Notes: generated by a model not told the origin, from the sequence alone. A stretch of DNA of 64,000 bases from Zanthoxylum bungeanum (GCA_019454045.1 SKCR01025357.1:163044-227043), one strand, 5' to 3'; positions 46,846 through 58,701 are shown, counted from the stretch's first letter. Translations and numbers: made by a program.

Positions 46846-47350
46846 AATGGAGCACGGTTCGGAAATGGACCATCATCACATCAGCGATGCCTCGGAAATG
46901 GGGTTTAGCATGCCGAAAATGGCACTCCGGAAATGGAGCACGGTTCGGAAATGGACCATCATCACATCAGCGATGCCTCGAAAATGGGGTTTAGCATGCC
47001 GGAAATGGCACTCCGGAAATGGAGCATGGTTCGGAAATGGACCATCATCATATCAGCGATGCCTCGGAAATGGGGTTTAGCATGCCGAAAATGGCACTCC
47101 GGAAATGGAGCACGGTTCGGAAATGGACCATCATCATATCAGCGATGCCTTGGAAATGGGGTTTAGCATGTCGAAAATGGCACTCCGGAAATGGAGCATG
47201 GTTCGGAAATGGACCATCATCATATCAGCGATGCCTCGAAAATGGGGTTTAGCATGCCGGAAATGGCACTCCGGAAATGGAGCACGGTTCGGAAATGGAC
47301 CATAATATCATCACTCGCCGAAAATGGCACTCCGAAAATGGAGCACGGTT
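46846..47350 (+). repeat. LARD A array 4: 86-bp units
   Basis: The same unit phase recurs at 46933, 47019, 47105, 47191 and 47277 (86-bp steps). Each unit contains CTCC-GGAAAT-GGAG, GGTTC-GGAAAT-GGACC, CCTC-GGAAAT-GGGG and TGCC-GAAAAT-GGCA. It corresponds to LARD B array 4, with a longer unit. Confidence 0.9.
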
Positions 47351-47367
47351 CGGAAATAGACCATCAT

Positions 47368-48020
47368 CATATCATCGACACCCTAGGTACGGGGTTAGCA
47401 CGCCAGGTATGGCATGTGGACTATTCAGACATTTGTGGCTCTCTAGGTATGGAGACGTCACCGTGACACCCTAGTACGGGGTTAGCACTCAGACATTTGT
47501 GGCTCTCTGGTACGGAGACGTCACCGCGCGACACCCTAGGTTCGGGGTTAGCACTCATACATTTGTGGCACTCTAGGTACGGAGATGTCACCACGACACC
47601 CTAGGTACGGGGTTAGCATTCAGACATTTGTGGCTCTCTAGGTACGGAGACGTCACCACGACACCCTAGGTACGAGGTTAGCACTCAGACATTTGTGGCT
47701 CTCTAGGTACGGAGACGTCACCGTGACACCCTAGGTACGGGGTTAGCATTCAGACATTTGTGGCTCTCTAGGTACGGAGACGTCACCGCGACACCCTAGG
47801 TACGGGGTTAGCATCCAGACATTCGTGGCACTCTAGGTACAGAGGCGTCACCGCGACACCCTAGGTATGGGGTTAGCACTCAGACATTTGTGGCTCTCTA
47901 GGTACGGAGACGTCACTGCGACACCCTAGGTACGGGGTTAGCATCCAGACAACCAACATCATCACTGCGGCACTCTAGGTACGGAGATGCAACCGCGACG
48001 CCCTAGGTACGGGGTTTAGC
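47368..48020 (+). repeat. LARD A array 5: 65-bp units with AGGTAC loop
   Basis: GACACCCTAGGTACGGGG recurs at 47595, 47660, 47725, 47790 and 47855 (65-bp steps). Each unit has two hairpins with the same loop and different stems: ACCCT-AGGTAC-GGGGT (47598-47613) and TCTCT-AGGTAC-GGAGA (47635-47650). It has the terminal position occupied by the unrelated 57-bp array in LARD B. Confidence 0.92.
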
Positions 48021-48065
48021 ATTATCAATTCTGCACAGCAGGCAGACCAGGTGACAGCTGGCGAG

Positions 48066-48150
48066 CCAGGTAAGTAAAAATGCATTGCACGTACTTTGAT
48101 AGGATTGTCATTGTCACACACTGCACAAGTCTCATCAAAGTGGGGGCGAC
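48066..48150 (+). promoter_or_regulatory. LARD A 3' tail: splice-donor-like motif and polypurine tract
   Basis: CCAG|GTAAGTAAAA at 48066-48079 and AAAGTGGGGGCGAC abutting the 3' LTR, as in LARD B. Confidence 0.7.
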
Positions 48151-50704
48151 TGTAGGCATTGTATTTTTACACATTAGCCCAATGATGAGTCTCATATGGA
48201 GACAACTACCTCTTTAGTCATGAAAGTCGCGGGAAACGGACGTTGGAAGGGTAAAGTTGGAAAATGGAATTTTTGTTGGATTTAACCTCGTTGTTTAGCT
48301 TCGGTTGCTTGTTGGACTTCCGTTTCAAAGCTTATCTTAGGCCCAAAACCCCCCATAGACTACCTACCAAACCCAAACCAAACCCAAAATACCCAAACCA
48401 AACCCAAATACCCAAGTCAAACCAAAGCCCACGTCCATATAGCCTTATTCACGCCCATGGCTTCCTAGATTAGGGATATGCACATTTATCACATGCTAAA
48501 ATCAAGTCAAATCCCTTCCTAATTAAAATAAATCTCATAGATCCCTTTCCTAAATCAAAAGCAATCACCATCCTAAATAAGGAGATTCATTCCTTGTGAG
48601 ATACAAATTAGGAGATGTCACCATCAATGAGAAATCCTTCTCCTATTCAAATTAGGAAAGTCTTCTCTCTTTGCCTATAAAAAGAGGCCTTCACCCCCCA
48701 TTCAAAACCTAGCACATATCCTTCTCTCAAGCACGTCCAAGCACTTGGTAAAGCCTCCTTTGCACGCCTAAAACCCTTCCAATAGCCTCCATTGCCGCAA
48801 CACCAAGCCAACAAGCCCTCCAATTGCCGCATCTTCTCTTCTTCACCAACATCACTCACGCCCAAGCCCTTTTCACAGCCCTCCATTGCCGAGTTCTAGC
48901 CACCATTCACAGCCCTAAAACACCTTAAAATAAGCCTCAAATACAGCCCCAAAGTCGCACAAAAGACCCCCATTCACAGCTCCAATTCAGCGCCCAAAAC
49001 AGTCCCGAAACACCCCTCACTGCACCTTAAACTGCACAGTTTCGTTCCCTGTTCTGGTCAGTTTTTGTTGCGTCTTTAACCCATAAAACAGTCCTAAAAT
49101 CACCTAAACACCATCCCAAAAACCTCCATAAAGTTTCCCTAAAAAATCCCCACAAACGCACCTCCATAAGCCTTCAAAATCACCCAAAACAGTCCGCTAA
49201 ACCATCAAGAAAGTGACCTGAAACGTAGCAGCGAAGCAGCAGCGAAACGGACTTGAAACAGCAGCCCGAACAGCAAAACAGCGATGAAAGACGTTGAGTT
49301 GGTGAACTAAAAGAGTAGCGGATCATTCACCCTTCCAACGGACGTGTAACGCCCTTTCTTAGACGACAAAAGAGGTTAGACCTGAGGGCACCTTTCTACT
49401 TATCTTCTTTATTGTTGTTTTATTTATTTTGATATATAATTGCATGAGAGTCGTTTGAAGCATGATGTGATTGTTGGATGAGCGGGATATGTGTTCTCTT
49501 TTGTGGTATATCGGATGGAAACCCGGACGTAAATTCCATAGCCGACTCCGAATGGACGGTAGTATGGTCTGCACTCGGGATACAATGCCACGTACCACTT
49601 AAGATGCACGCATCTCGTCTCATCCTAATTTGTATTTGAGCATGTTATAGTCTTTAGGTATATGTTTATTATTTAAAGCATGGTTTAATTAATAAAACAG
49701 TCCTAAAATCACCTAAACACCATCCCAAAAACCTCCATAAAGTTTCCCTAAAAAAATCCCCACAAACGCACCTCCATAAGCCTTCAAAATCACCCAAAAC
49801 AGTCCGCTAAACCATCAAGAAAGTGACCTGAAACGTAGCAGCGAAGCAGCAGCGAAACGGACTTGAAACAGCAGCCCGAACAGCAAAACAGCGATGAAAG
49901 ACGTTGAGTTGGTGAACTAAAAGAGTAGCGGATCATTCACCCTTCCAACGGACGTGTAACGCCCTTTCTTAGACGACAAAAGAGGTTAGACCTGAGGGCA
50001 CCTTTCTACTTATCTTCTTTATTGTTGTTTTATTTATTTTGATATATAATTGCATGAGAGTCGTTGAAGCATGATGTGATTGTTGGATGAGCGGGATATG
50101 TGTTCTCTTTTGTGGTATATCGGATGGAAACCCGGACGTAAATTCCATAGCCGACTCCGAATGGACGGTAGTATGGTCTGCACTCGGGATACAATGCCAC
50201 GTACCACTTAAGATGCACGCATCTCGTCTCATCCTAATTTGTATTTGAGCATGTTATAGTCTTTAGGTTATATGTTTATTATTTAAAGCATGGTTTAATT
50301 TAGTTTGTTATTCATTTGTTAAAGCATGTTTAGGTTGTTCATTATGCATGTTCTTAGTTTATGATGCGTTTGGGTAATGATTTATACATGTTGATTTAAT
50401 GGTTTAATATGCTTGTTGTGTTACATTGTGTGGAATTATTTGGATGAAAGCATGTTAGATCTAAGTACCCTTGAGCATGATTATTGAGTAGACTTGGTTA
50501 GTTCATTGCACAAATTATATCATCACAAGTGACATAAGTAAGGGACCATTCTGAACCCAACGGTTTGAGGTCTTCCCTTGCGAGGGGTGAGTGCGGCCTT
50601 AAATCTTTGTCCCGGTTCACACCGGGTGGCGACTCCATGTTATTTCGTACTTCCCAACTAGGCCGCGAGCCTAGAACAGCGTCGCCCAGGTTCTGTTGTC
50701 TACA
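48151..50704 (+). repeat. LARD A 3' LTR, 2554 bp, with internal tandem duplication
   Basis: Matches LTR 1 except for a 609-bp direct duplication: copy 1 is about 49084-49692 and copy 2 about 49693-50298. LTR 1 has this segment once, so the duplication followed or accompanied insertion. The copies are nearly identical, indicating a recent event. Confidence 0.92.
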
Positions 50705-51495
50705 CCATGTTAATTAATTTACGCATTGTATCATAATTAACATGTCTCAACCTCCCATGACATATATTTTGTGACTCAATAATATAAGCGGAAGATGTAG
50801 CTTTATTATTAGCACTGTGTTGATTGACAATCATTACATTGAACTTGAAAAGGCCCTCAGTGAGGTATCATTTTTCCTACATAGACATCATTTTTGGTCA
50901 GTACAAACTTATCATAAATAAATACAAGCTTGAAACCATTTTTACTTAGGAGTGAACCTGAAACCAAGTTCTTCTGAATATCAGGAACATGCAAAACATT
51001 CTTTAATGTAAGCTCTTTCCCATATGTCATCTTCAGAACCATTCTGCCTTGTCCAACCACTCTAGAGGTGGAAGAGTTTCCCATTGTTAGATGATCGCCA
51101 CCATCGATCTTCTGATACGAGGAAAATATTTTGCTATCAATAAAAATATAACGAGTATCCCCAATGTCTACCCATCATTCTCTCGAATTCCCACCTAAGT
51201 TGGCTTCTGTTACAACTGCTGAGAGGTTCATCTATGAGATCTCATCAGTTAGCTGCTCATACTCAGTGACATGAGCCTCATTTTTCTTTTTCTTGTCTTT
51301 GTCCTGAGACTTTTTGTTTCTGCAGTCCTTTGTCATGTGATCGCTTTTTCCAGAGATGTAGCACTTCCTCTTGAACTTCAGTTTTCTTGGAAAGAATTAG
51401 ATCCATTGTTCTTTCTCTTTTTGCTACCCTTTCCACCCTGGACGATGTTGGCCTTAGACTCTATAGTCTTGTAGTTGGCCTTCTCGAACTGCATG
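50705..51495 (-). pseudogene. Copia gag zinc knuckle, protease and pre-integrase region
   Basis: On the minus strand: MQFEKANYKTIESKAN (gag end), CYISGKSDHMTKDC (a CCHC zinc knuckle with the second Cys changed) and [12 protein letters not shown] (the DTGA protease site, altered). The pre-integrase segment 51084-50857 ([20 protein letters not shown]) follows, then RLRHVNYDTMRKL leading into the integrase zinc finger. Frame breaks and the altered DTG and CCHC residues show decay. Confidence 0.85.
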
Positions 51496-53851
51496 TGTTA
51501 GGGTTGGCGCTCTGAGCGCCAATTTCTTATGTATTTTCCTGTAACTACCCTTGTAAATATTTTATTAGTGAATAAAATGAACAGTCTCTTTAATATTACT
51601 TCTTATTATATGGTAAAGACGTAAATGACCTTAGAGTGATTGGTTATGATACAGTTTGCAAAAGCGTCGCAACTGTCATTAAGTAGTATCATAACAATAT
51701 CATTCTTTAATTGTTTCTGGTTAAGGTTTACAATTACTTGGTCAGTAAGTAAACCCGCTGAGACTGGTACGTGACGTATATTGGAATATTGGATTCTAAT
51801 TATTTCTCAGTGAACCATGAGTCTCGGGAGACTTGTATAGACATGTAGGTGTTTATATCGAATAAACACTGAACGACTCACCGAAGATTCTTAATAGATG
51901 GTACACTAACGTCAATAAGAATCTTCTCGGGTTGAGTGAGCATAGTGTTTCTTTGACTTGAGATACCACTGTAGATATATGAGTTATCCTTCACACTTTG
52001 ATGGCAGTCACGTCATCGATCTATTTAGATCAGACCTCCTCCTATTCGTTGGGTGTGGACTGATACTCAAGATATCATGTGCGTATCAAGATAAGATTCG
52101 TCAGTTCTGTGTACAGAGCATATGTATTCAATATGGAATTAGTAATCTGTTAAATCCATGGGCATGTGGTACACTGTAGAAGTGAGTTCTAAGTGTTATT
52201 AAGAGATTACTAATAGAAACGTCGATGTGATTATATCTATAGAGATTTGACGTTTTTATCTATATCTCTGGAATAATCTGGATACCTATGACGGAGGGAT
52301 TGTACGTATGCGATGACCTCGACCTGTATGATTCAGAGAGTTTATCCGTATTCGTCATAATTTACGGGTGGGTAGATTATGGACACGAAATTAGATTTCG
52401 TGACGGATATGTCTGAACCTAGAGAGTCTCACTAATGAAATATACTCGTAGAGCACTATGGCAACTTTTATGAATAAAACTGATTATTTATAAGTCGTTT
52501 AACGATTAAACGATAATACATGCGATTGGGATCTTTTGGTCATTTGTTAAATGTCAAATTGTGATGTTTGATATTTATAATTAATATATGTATTTTGACT
52601 ATTTAATGTAAATATAATACATATATTTAAGATATTTGTATTTAATTATTTGATTATTTAAATATTAAATAATTAAATAATAATTATCTAGTTACTTTTT
52701 TAAAGTAAGCAAATGGCCTAATTTGATTAGAATAAATGGCTTGATTTAATTGGTACAAATGGTGGATTACACTAAATAGTTTAATGAATTAATACCACGT
52801 ATTTATTAAATCATTTTCCATTTATTTTATTGAAACAAAATGAAATACATTGCGTATATTTTTCTTTCAATTTTCGGCTTTTGTGGGAAAAATATATAAG
52901 CTTTATTTTCATTTTTGGTTTAATAATTTCAAGTAACCAAAATCAAATACAAAGAAAGTTTGAGAGAGAAAAGGAAAGAAAGCATAGGAAAAGCTTGAAA
53001 ATCTTGGAAATTTGTAAGTTTTTCTAACTTTCTTTAACTTAGAAATGATTTCTTTGACTCTAGGCTTCAACATGTGTAGCTTATAATTTTCTCTACTCTT
53101 TTAAGTATGTAATTGAATGGTTAGGAACTTGATAGAAATATGTTAGCATGTATATTGATTAAAGAAAGCTTATTAAGAGTTATTAAGCATTCTTTTGATT
53201 AGTCATAATCAAGGCCATTCTAGAGTTGCTAAGCCACTCATTAATAACCCAAAATTGTTCTTGAGTTGTTTCATGATGGTGAGACTTGTTTGGTGTAGTA
53301 AAGATTGATTGAAAGTATTGAATTTGGCTAATTTCGTGTTAATTGTCCAATTTTTAGAAATTATGGTTCATAACCCTTTACAAATTTGAGGCTTTTCATA
53401 TATGTGTTATATAATGATGTATATATGATGTATATTAAATTTGGTGTTGATTGGATTTGATCTTGAGTTGTTTTGAACAAATTGGACCAAATTGATCAAA
53501 CTTGAAAATTCATAGAACTTTCGGAAATTTTGGGAAAATTGGTTTCTTAAGTTGCAATTTATATTTTCATATATTAGACATGTATAAATCATTTTGGCAG
53601 TGATTTGAAATCACTTAAATTTATATTTGACAAATTATGACTAAAATGATCAAAATGCAAAGTTTAGGGGCTAATCGGTAATTAATGAAAAATTGATTTT
53701 TGGGTAAAAATTTCAGTTTTTAAGTATTGAGTAATTAAAATAAATTAGTTTATTTTAATTGCCCAAGAAAAATTATTGAAATTGAAAAATTTTGATTTTT
53801 CGCGTTCCGCTGCGTTTACCTGGAATTGCTCTCGGAAACCCCAACATCATG
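51491..53851 (+). mobile_element. Solo LTR, 2351 bp, inserted in copia gag
   Basis: Element 51496-53846 starts TGTTAGGGTTGG and ends CCCCAACA (inverted TGTTRGGG ends). Flanks are GCATG and TCATG (4-bp CATG shared). A plus-strand TATA box (AATATATAAGC) is at about 52891. There is no internal coding sequence. The copia gag frame resumes on both sides (RLRIK.DNMM, then MQFEKANYK). Parent family not identified. Confidence 0.72.
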
Positions 53852-54455
53852 TTGTCCTATTTGATCCTCAATCGAACTCCAAGGTCTTCAAGACTTATCT
53901 GTTTCTTTTTGTGTTTCAGATAGCTCATGAAGTCATTCCATGATGAAGGTAACTTTTCAATGATTGTGGCAACTTGAAACATCTCGTAGAGTTTCATTCA
54001 CTCATCCAATATTTCATGAATGATTAACTGAAGTTCACCCAACTGAGACATCATCGTCTTTATATCTACCATCTTGTAGTCCAAGAACCCACCCACGATA
54101 AATTTCTTATGTCCGGCATCCTCGGTTTTGTAATTCTTCTCGAGAGATTCCCAGAGAATCTTCGCAGAAGTCATGTCTTGGTACACATTGTACATGGTAT
54201 TGTCAAGTCCTCCCAAAATGTAATTCATGCACAAGAAGTCATCTGACGACCATGTCTCTTCTCGCAGTTGCTTGGCTGTTTCTGTTTCTCCCTCCACAGG
54301 ACCCGGATGATCTTTAAGATACTTAGCCAACTACAGTGTTGTCAGATAGAACAATATTTTGCTATGCCATTGTTTAAAGTTTGCTCCACCAAAATTTTCC
54401 GATTTCTCCTCATGAGCGATCGGTACTGTGATATTTCCACTAGCCACGTGTAACT
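53847..54455 (-). pseudogene. Copia gag N-terminal region
   Basis: The minus strand reads VASGNITVPIAHEEK and NFKQWHSKILFYLTTL, with a stop and then LAKYLKDHPGPVEGE. It continues SDDFLCMNYILGGLDNTMYN, LWESLEKNYKTEDAG and MMSQLGELQLIIHEI. This is the UBN2-type Ty1/copia gag. The start is uncertain because the expected ATG is GTG here, and several stops interrupt the frame. Confidence 0.85.
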
Positions 54456-55499
54456 GGAAAAATAAACAGTAATCAATAAGTCTACAAAAGAAAAATTACA
54501 CAACGATCAAATGTATGATCTTGTTTAAGTGATATACTAAGAATCCACTCGTTGTTATATTGGACAATAATACCAAATAACACAATTCCTTGATTTTACG
54601 ACTAAGGTTTCTTATGATAAATGAATAAAGGAATATTACCAGAAGACGGGGGGAGGGGGGTTCCGGACTAACCACTTAAATCCCTGTCCACTTAGGCTCT
54701 TATCGCCTTGTTGACAGAATGTCCTTTAAACACTTTCTCAATAGAAAATCTTAGACATCCAAACTTAGTATTACACTTTAATTCACAATATAATAATAAA
54801 TATGTGTAAATTTATATGTGTATATGTATAAGTCAATCAAGCTTGGACGTAATTACTTGTGTAAAGTTACACTTTTAATTCTCAACCAAGTATGCAACAC
54901 ATGATTAATTTTCAACTTTATCACATTGTGTATGCTTGTGATAATTGAACACCCTAATATTAACTTAAACCTATACTACCAAGTTTATAATAATACAATA
55001 TATGATTTTACTAAGTTAACATTATTGCATATAAGCCATACATGTGTATCATATGGTAATCTAAATTAATCTAAGTCTATGTTATTATTTTTGAATCTAA
55101 AATAATTCCAGGATTAATTTTGTTAGTCTCACGTTAGTTAATCCGTTCAAACGAAACTTTCCAGTGAGTTCACGTTTGGGTAGCGTTCGTAAACACGTTC
55201 GAACGAAGTTTTCCAGAGAGTTCGTGTTCGTGGTGTGTTCATAAATACGTTCGAACATTCTTTTATTGAAGACTGGCGTTCGAGTTGCGTTCGAACGAAA
55301 CTGCATAAAATAGAATTTTTGCCTACGCGTTCGTCGGGTGTTCGAACGCCCGTGCGTATTTTTCATACACATAACACATTTTCCAGAAAATTGACAATTA
55401 AAACATGTAAGTGTAATGCACTAAGTAGTAGTTACAAGCATGATAAGAGTTTCCAAGAGGTTTTAATATTAAGTTTCGAACATGATAGCCGAAAGAAAG
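54456..55499. other. Unassigned spacer with GTTCGAACG cluster
   Basis: 54456-55100 is AT-rich and could hold copia 5' UTR, but the LTR and PBS were not found. A short G-run lies near 54648-54662. 55140-55360 carries five GTTCGAACG-like palindromes, resembling those in LARD B LTRs. No gene is seen. Confidence 0.45.
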
Positions 55500-57015
55500 G
55501 TAAGGAAGATAAGAATAGTAGAAACATAAGATATCCTCCAACCAAGACAAATCTGCGAGTTAGACCCCAGAAGGGATTCGATGACGAATCTTATTTAAGG
55601 GTGGATAATTTATAACGACCGATAGTCTCGACTACTGCTACGTTATGGGATGGGTGTTACATAATATAAATTATATTTGAACACTTATACACTCATGAAA
55701 TGACATTGGGGACAATCGGTAAATTTTTCAAGATTCCGATACAAGATGGTACGATGTTCCACTCCGGACAGATTATGGTATTTGGCTATAATTTTCTCAT
55801 ATGAACTCTGATTTTTATGAATTTAATATTATCGGAAAGCTGAGATCGAGACCTATAACTTCTGTGTTGAATATTTTTCTAAATTTGAACCATAAGAAAG
55901 TCAAAAATACAGATAAAAAATCTGGATGAACAGTACTCGAGGATGAATATAGAGAATTCTCAAATTATCTCAATTACTATAACTCTTTTTATTTCAAACT
56001 TTTACAAATTAGCCATTTAGCCCTCTATTATATATAAGGGGTACTATTCCTTAATCCCTACAATTGAGAGGAGAAGAATGAAACGTAAGAAGAAGAAGAA
56101 GGAGAAAGAAGAAGAAGAAGAAGAAGAAGAAAGAAAGAAAGAAAGCAGAAAGATGAAGGAAAGAAGAAGAAACAAAGGCCAATACTCATACATCAAGCAA
56201 AGAAAAAAAATAGTAACCATGGAAGACTTGTAGGATGAAGAAAATCCAATGAAATGAGGTAATGACATTTTGACCGAAATCTTGGATTGAGAAATTTTGT
56301 TGGTATGATGTTATATGAATGTTAGTAGCACACTAGGGATTCGATTTAGTAGCATAATGAGCATGAAAATTGATTGTGTTAAGTAAGGACCATATACTTG
56401 AAACCTTAAGTATTGAGCTAATTGGGGCTATGAGATTAAAGAGTTAAGTTGGATTGGGGAGTGTTGGTTTAGCAAGTGTTAACATTGAGGTTTAAAGAAT
56501 TGTTGAGTAAAGATTATAGTATGGAAGTGTGGGAAGTATTTTGGGCAAACTAGGCATGGAGAGTTGATGTTAGGCCTGAATTTGGCCTAGAGTCGCGACG
56601 CCACACACCTAGCGTCGCAACGCATACTAGAGAATTTTCACATATTTGGTTCTGGATTGTAAGCGTCCTGACGCCAAAGGATTTGCATCGCGATGCGTAA
56701 AGCAGAGGAAGCCCACTGTCTCGGGAACGTCGCGATGCTCAGCTTTTAGAGTCGCGACGCGTGTGAGAGTCGCGACGCCAAACCCTAGCGTCGCGATGCG
56801 GAGGCAGATGATGCCCACTGGTTCTTCAGTATGTGTGAGTGTCGCGACGCGTGAACAGAAATTCCCCAGAATAAGTTTTAGTTCATTCCAATTTCACCCT
56901 AGTGTGTTGGGGCCACCCTAAGGGTCTCATATCAGCTCGCATACATACATTACGTCATGATATACAAATGATACGCCTTGAAATAATAGCAAGTACTTGA
57001 ATAGATAAATTTAGT

Positions 57016-57651
57016 CTAATTCCATAATGTATTTCTCATTCCATTTTCTAATCATGATTATCGATTATATATCATCGCAGAAATCGCAATTCCCTTCGGC
57101 AAAGAGAATAATGCCAGACAGATCCAAAAATCTGTGAGTTGGCACTTTTCCCTTAAGTCGATTTTCATTATGTTATTTTTCAGTTCAGACTTACTTTCTC
57201 GTATTTAAGGCGTTAGCCAAATTTACTGTCAAAGTTTATTTTGATTATGAATGTTCTAAAGAGTGATTTAGAAAAGTAATCTTGACAAAAGTATGATTTC
57301 CGTGATTTCGGGGCATTGGGGAAAAACCCACCCTAATTCCATAATGTATTTCTCATTCCATTTTCTAATCATGATTATCGATTATATATCATCGCAGAAA
57401 TCGCAATTCCCTTCGGCAAAGAGAATAATGCCAGCCAGATCCAAAAATCTGTGAGTTGGCACTTTTCCCTTAAGTTGATTTTCATTATGTTATTTTTCAG
57501 TTCAGACTTACTTTCTCGTATTTAAGGCGTTAGCCAAATTTACTGTCAAAGTTTATTTTGATTATGAATGTTCTAAAGAGTGATTTAGAAAAGTAATCTT
57601 GACAAAAGTATGATTTCCGTGATTTCGGGACATTGGGGAAAAACCCACCCT
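57016..57651. repeat. 317-bp direct tandem duplication inside the LTR
   Basis: CTAATTCCATAATGTATTTC begins both copies, at 57016 and 57333. The copies differ at only a few positions (for example AGACAGATCC vs AGCCAGATCC). Confidence 0.93.
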
Positions 57652-57794
57652 AGTAAGTAACTTGACTCAGATATGGAATTGACGGATTCAGATATCGTGC
57701 GCACACGCAGTTCAGGAGACTAGGGATGACAGATGCCCCTAGATCCTAGATTCAGAGTCTGGAGGGTAGCATAGATCTGTACCCCCGACTCTAG

Positions 57795-58010
57795 ATTGTA
57801 ACTTGGGGGACGACGATACGTAACGCCCCAAGACCACGAGATTTTGGGGCTAGGGGATGGCGATATGTAACGCCCCTAGACCATAGTTTCAGGGACAAGT
57901 TGTGGCATGTTTTGGGGGACGACGATACGTAACGTCCCAATGTCATGGATTTTCACTTCTGGCTCTAGTTAGGCGTATGAGGGGACGACGATACGTAACG
58001 CCCCCATGCG
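57795..58010. repeat. GGGGACGACGATACGTAACG repeats in the LTR
   Basis: Four diverged copies near 57806, 57855, 57914 and 57982, each followed by CCCC-type sequence, at spacings of about 49-68 bp. Confidence 0.75.
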
Positions 58011-58701
58011 TCATGTTTTCAACAGACATTCAGCATCAATTTTCCAGAAACAGATTTTCAGTATCGGGTTTTCAGAGATAGACTTAAAGAAATGAGAGTT
58101 ATAAGAAAGAGTTTTCACAACAAATCATTTTATGAGAATTTCAGAAAATTACAGTCGGAAGTAGTTTTCAGAAAATTTTTTCGGAAAGAGAATTGTTTTC
58201 AGATAATGATAGGGATTTCAGAAATTTTGATTTGAAATGAATTTGGACTTTCAAAAAGCATTTTAGTCCCTATTTTTAAACTGTCCACTCACTAGATGGT
58301 TCAAACGATCTAACCCCTCACTCCAGTATTTTGTTTTGCAAGTTCACCCGGAGGACGAGCTCAGAGGACGTGCACTGATGGCAGTCACTAGAGGGTTGAG
58401 TCCGCCAGGTCGAGTCAGAGTCTAAGTAAAGTCATGTATCATATTTGTTGTATAATTGAGATTGTATATGTTATTGTGTTATATGTGTTTATTATCAAAA
58501 ATTGTATTGTGAAGTACTGTTGAGTACATAGTATGAGTATTTGAGATGCATTCCATGTTATTAAGTTGGGCGATGGTCCCTATGCATGAGTTTATGTATA
58601 AGATAAGATTAGTAGTGTTGGGCATAGTCAAAAGGTCATAGGCTCAGGGGGATAGTATGACTTATTCCCTGCTGGTAACATCTCCTGGAGGGGATGTTAC
58701 A

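Larger units (their letters stand above)
41507..50709 (+). mobile_element. LARD A: non-coding LTR retrotransposon, 9193 bp
   Basis: Element 41512-50704 with exact TSD CCATG (41507-41511, 50705-50709) inside the copia zinc-binding region. LTRs are 41512-43451 (1940 bp) and 48151-50704 (2554 bp); the difference is a tandem duplication in LTR 2. Starts TGTAGGCATTGTATTTTT and ends TTGTCTACA as in LARD B, with the same PBS and polypurine tract. The internal region has no gag or pol and consists of a leader plus consecutive arrays. Confidence 0.93.
27498..54455 (-). mobile_element. Ty1/copia retrotransposon, split by three LTR-element insertions
   Basis: Minus-strand copia segments follow in correct 5'-3' order from right to left. 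54455-53847 is gag N-terminus. 51495-50705 is gag zinc knuckle, protease and pre-integrase. 41511-39774 is integrase then RT. 29819 to about 28990 is RT end and RNase H. Then come a 3' UTR and the 3' LTR (27498-28435). The interruptions at 29820-39773, 41512-50704 and 51496-53846 each begin TGT and end ACA or AACA, and removing them rejoins the copia frame. No 5' LTR matching the 3' LTR was found right of 54455. Confidence 0.88.
55500..58701 (+). mobile_element. 3' end and long LTR of a Ty3/gypsy (Del/Tekay-like) element
   Basis: The LTR is 55611-58701 (3091 bp), from TATAACGACC (probably TGTAACGACC originally) to GGAGGGGATGTTACA. A polypurine-like TTTAAGGGTGGATAATT precedes it, and the short frame before it ends FDDESYLRVDNL, like chromovirus pol C-termini. 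A plus-strand TATA box (TTATATATAAGG) is at about 56029. The LTR has TCGCGACGC palindromes (56590-56860), a 317-bp direct duplication (57016-57332, 57333-57651) and GGGGACGACGATACGTAACG repeats (57800-58000). The remainder of the element is missing on the left. Confidence 0.65.

Noticed and set aside
46280..47466. Serial open frames starting every 86 bp in LARD A
   Set aside because: They are the same sequence restarted in each repeat unit; 86 is not a multiple of three, so no continuous frame exists.
54456..55100. 5' LTR of the split copia element
   Set aside because: No sequence matching the 3' LTR (27498-28435) and no typical copia primer-binding site was found there.
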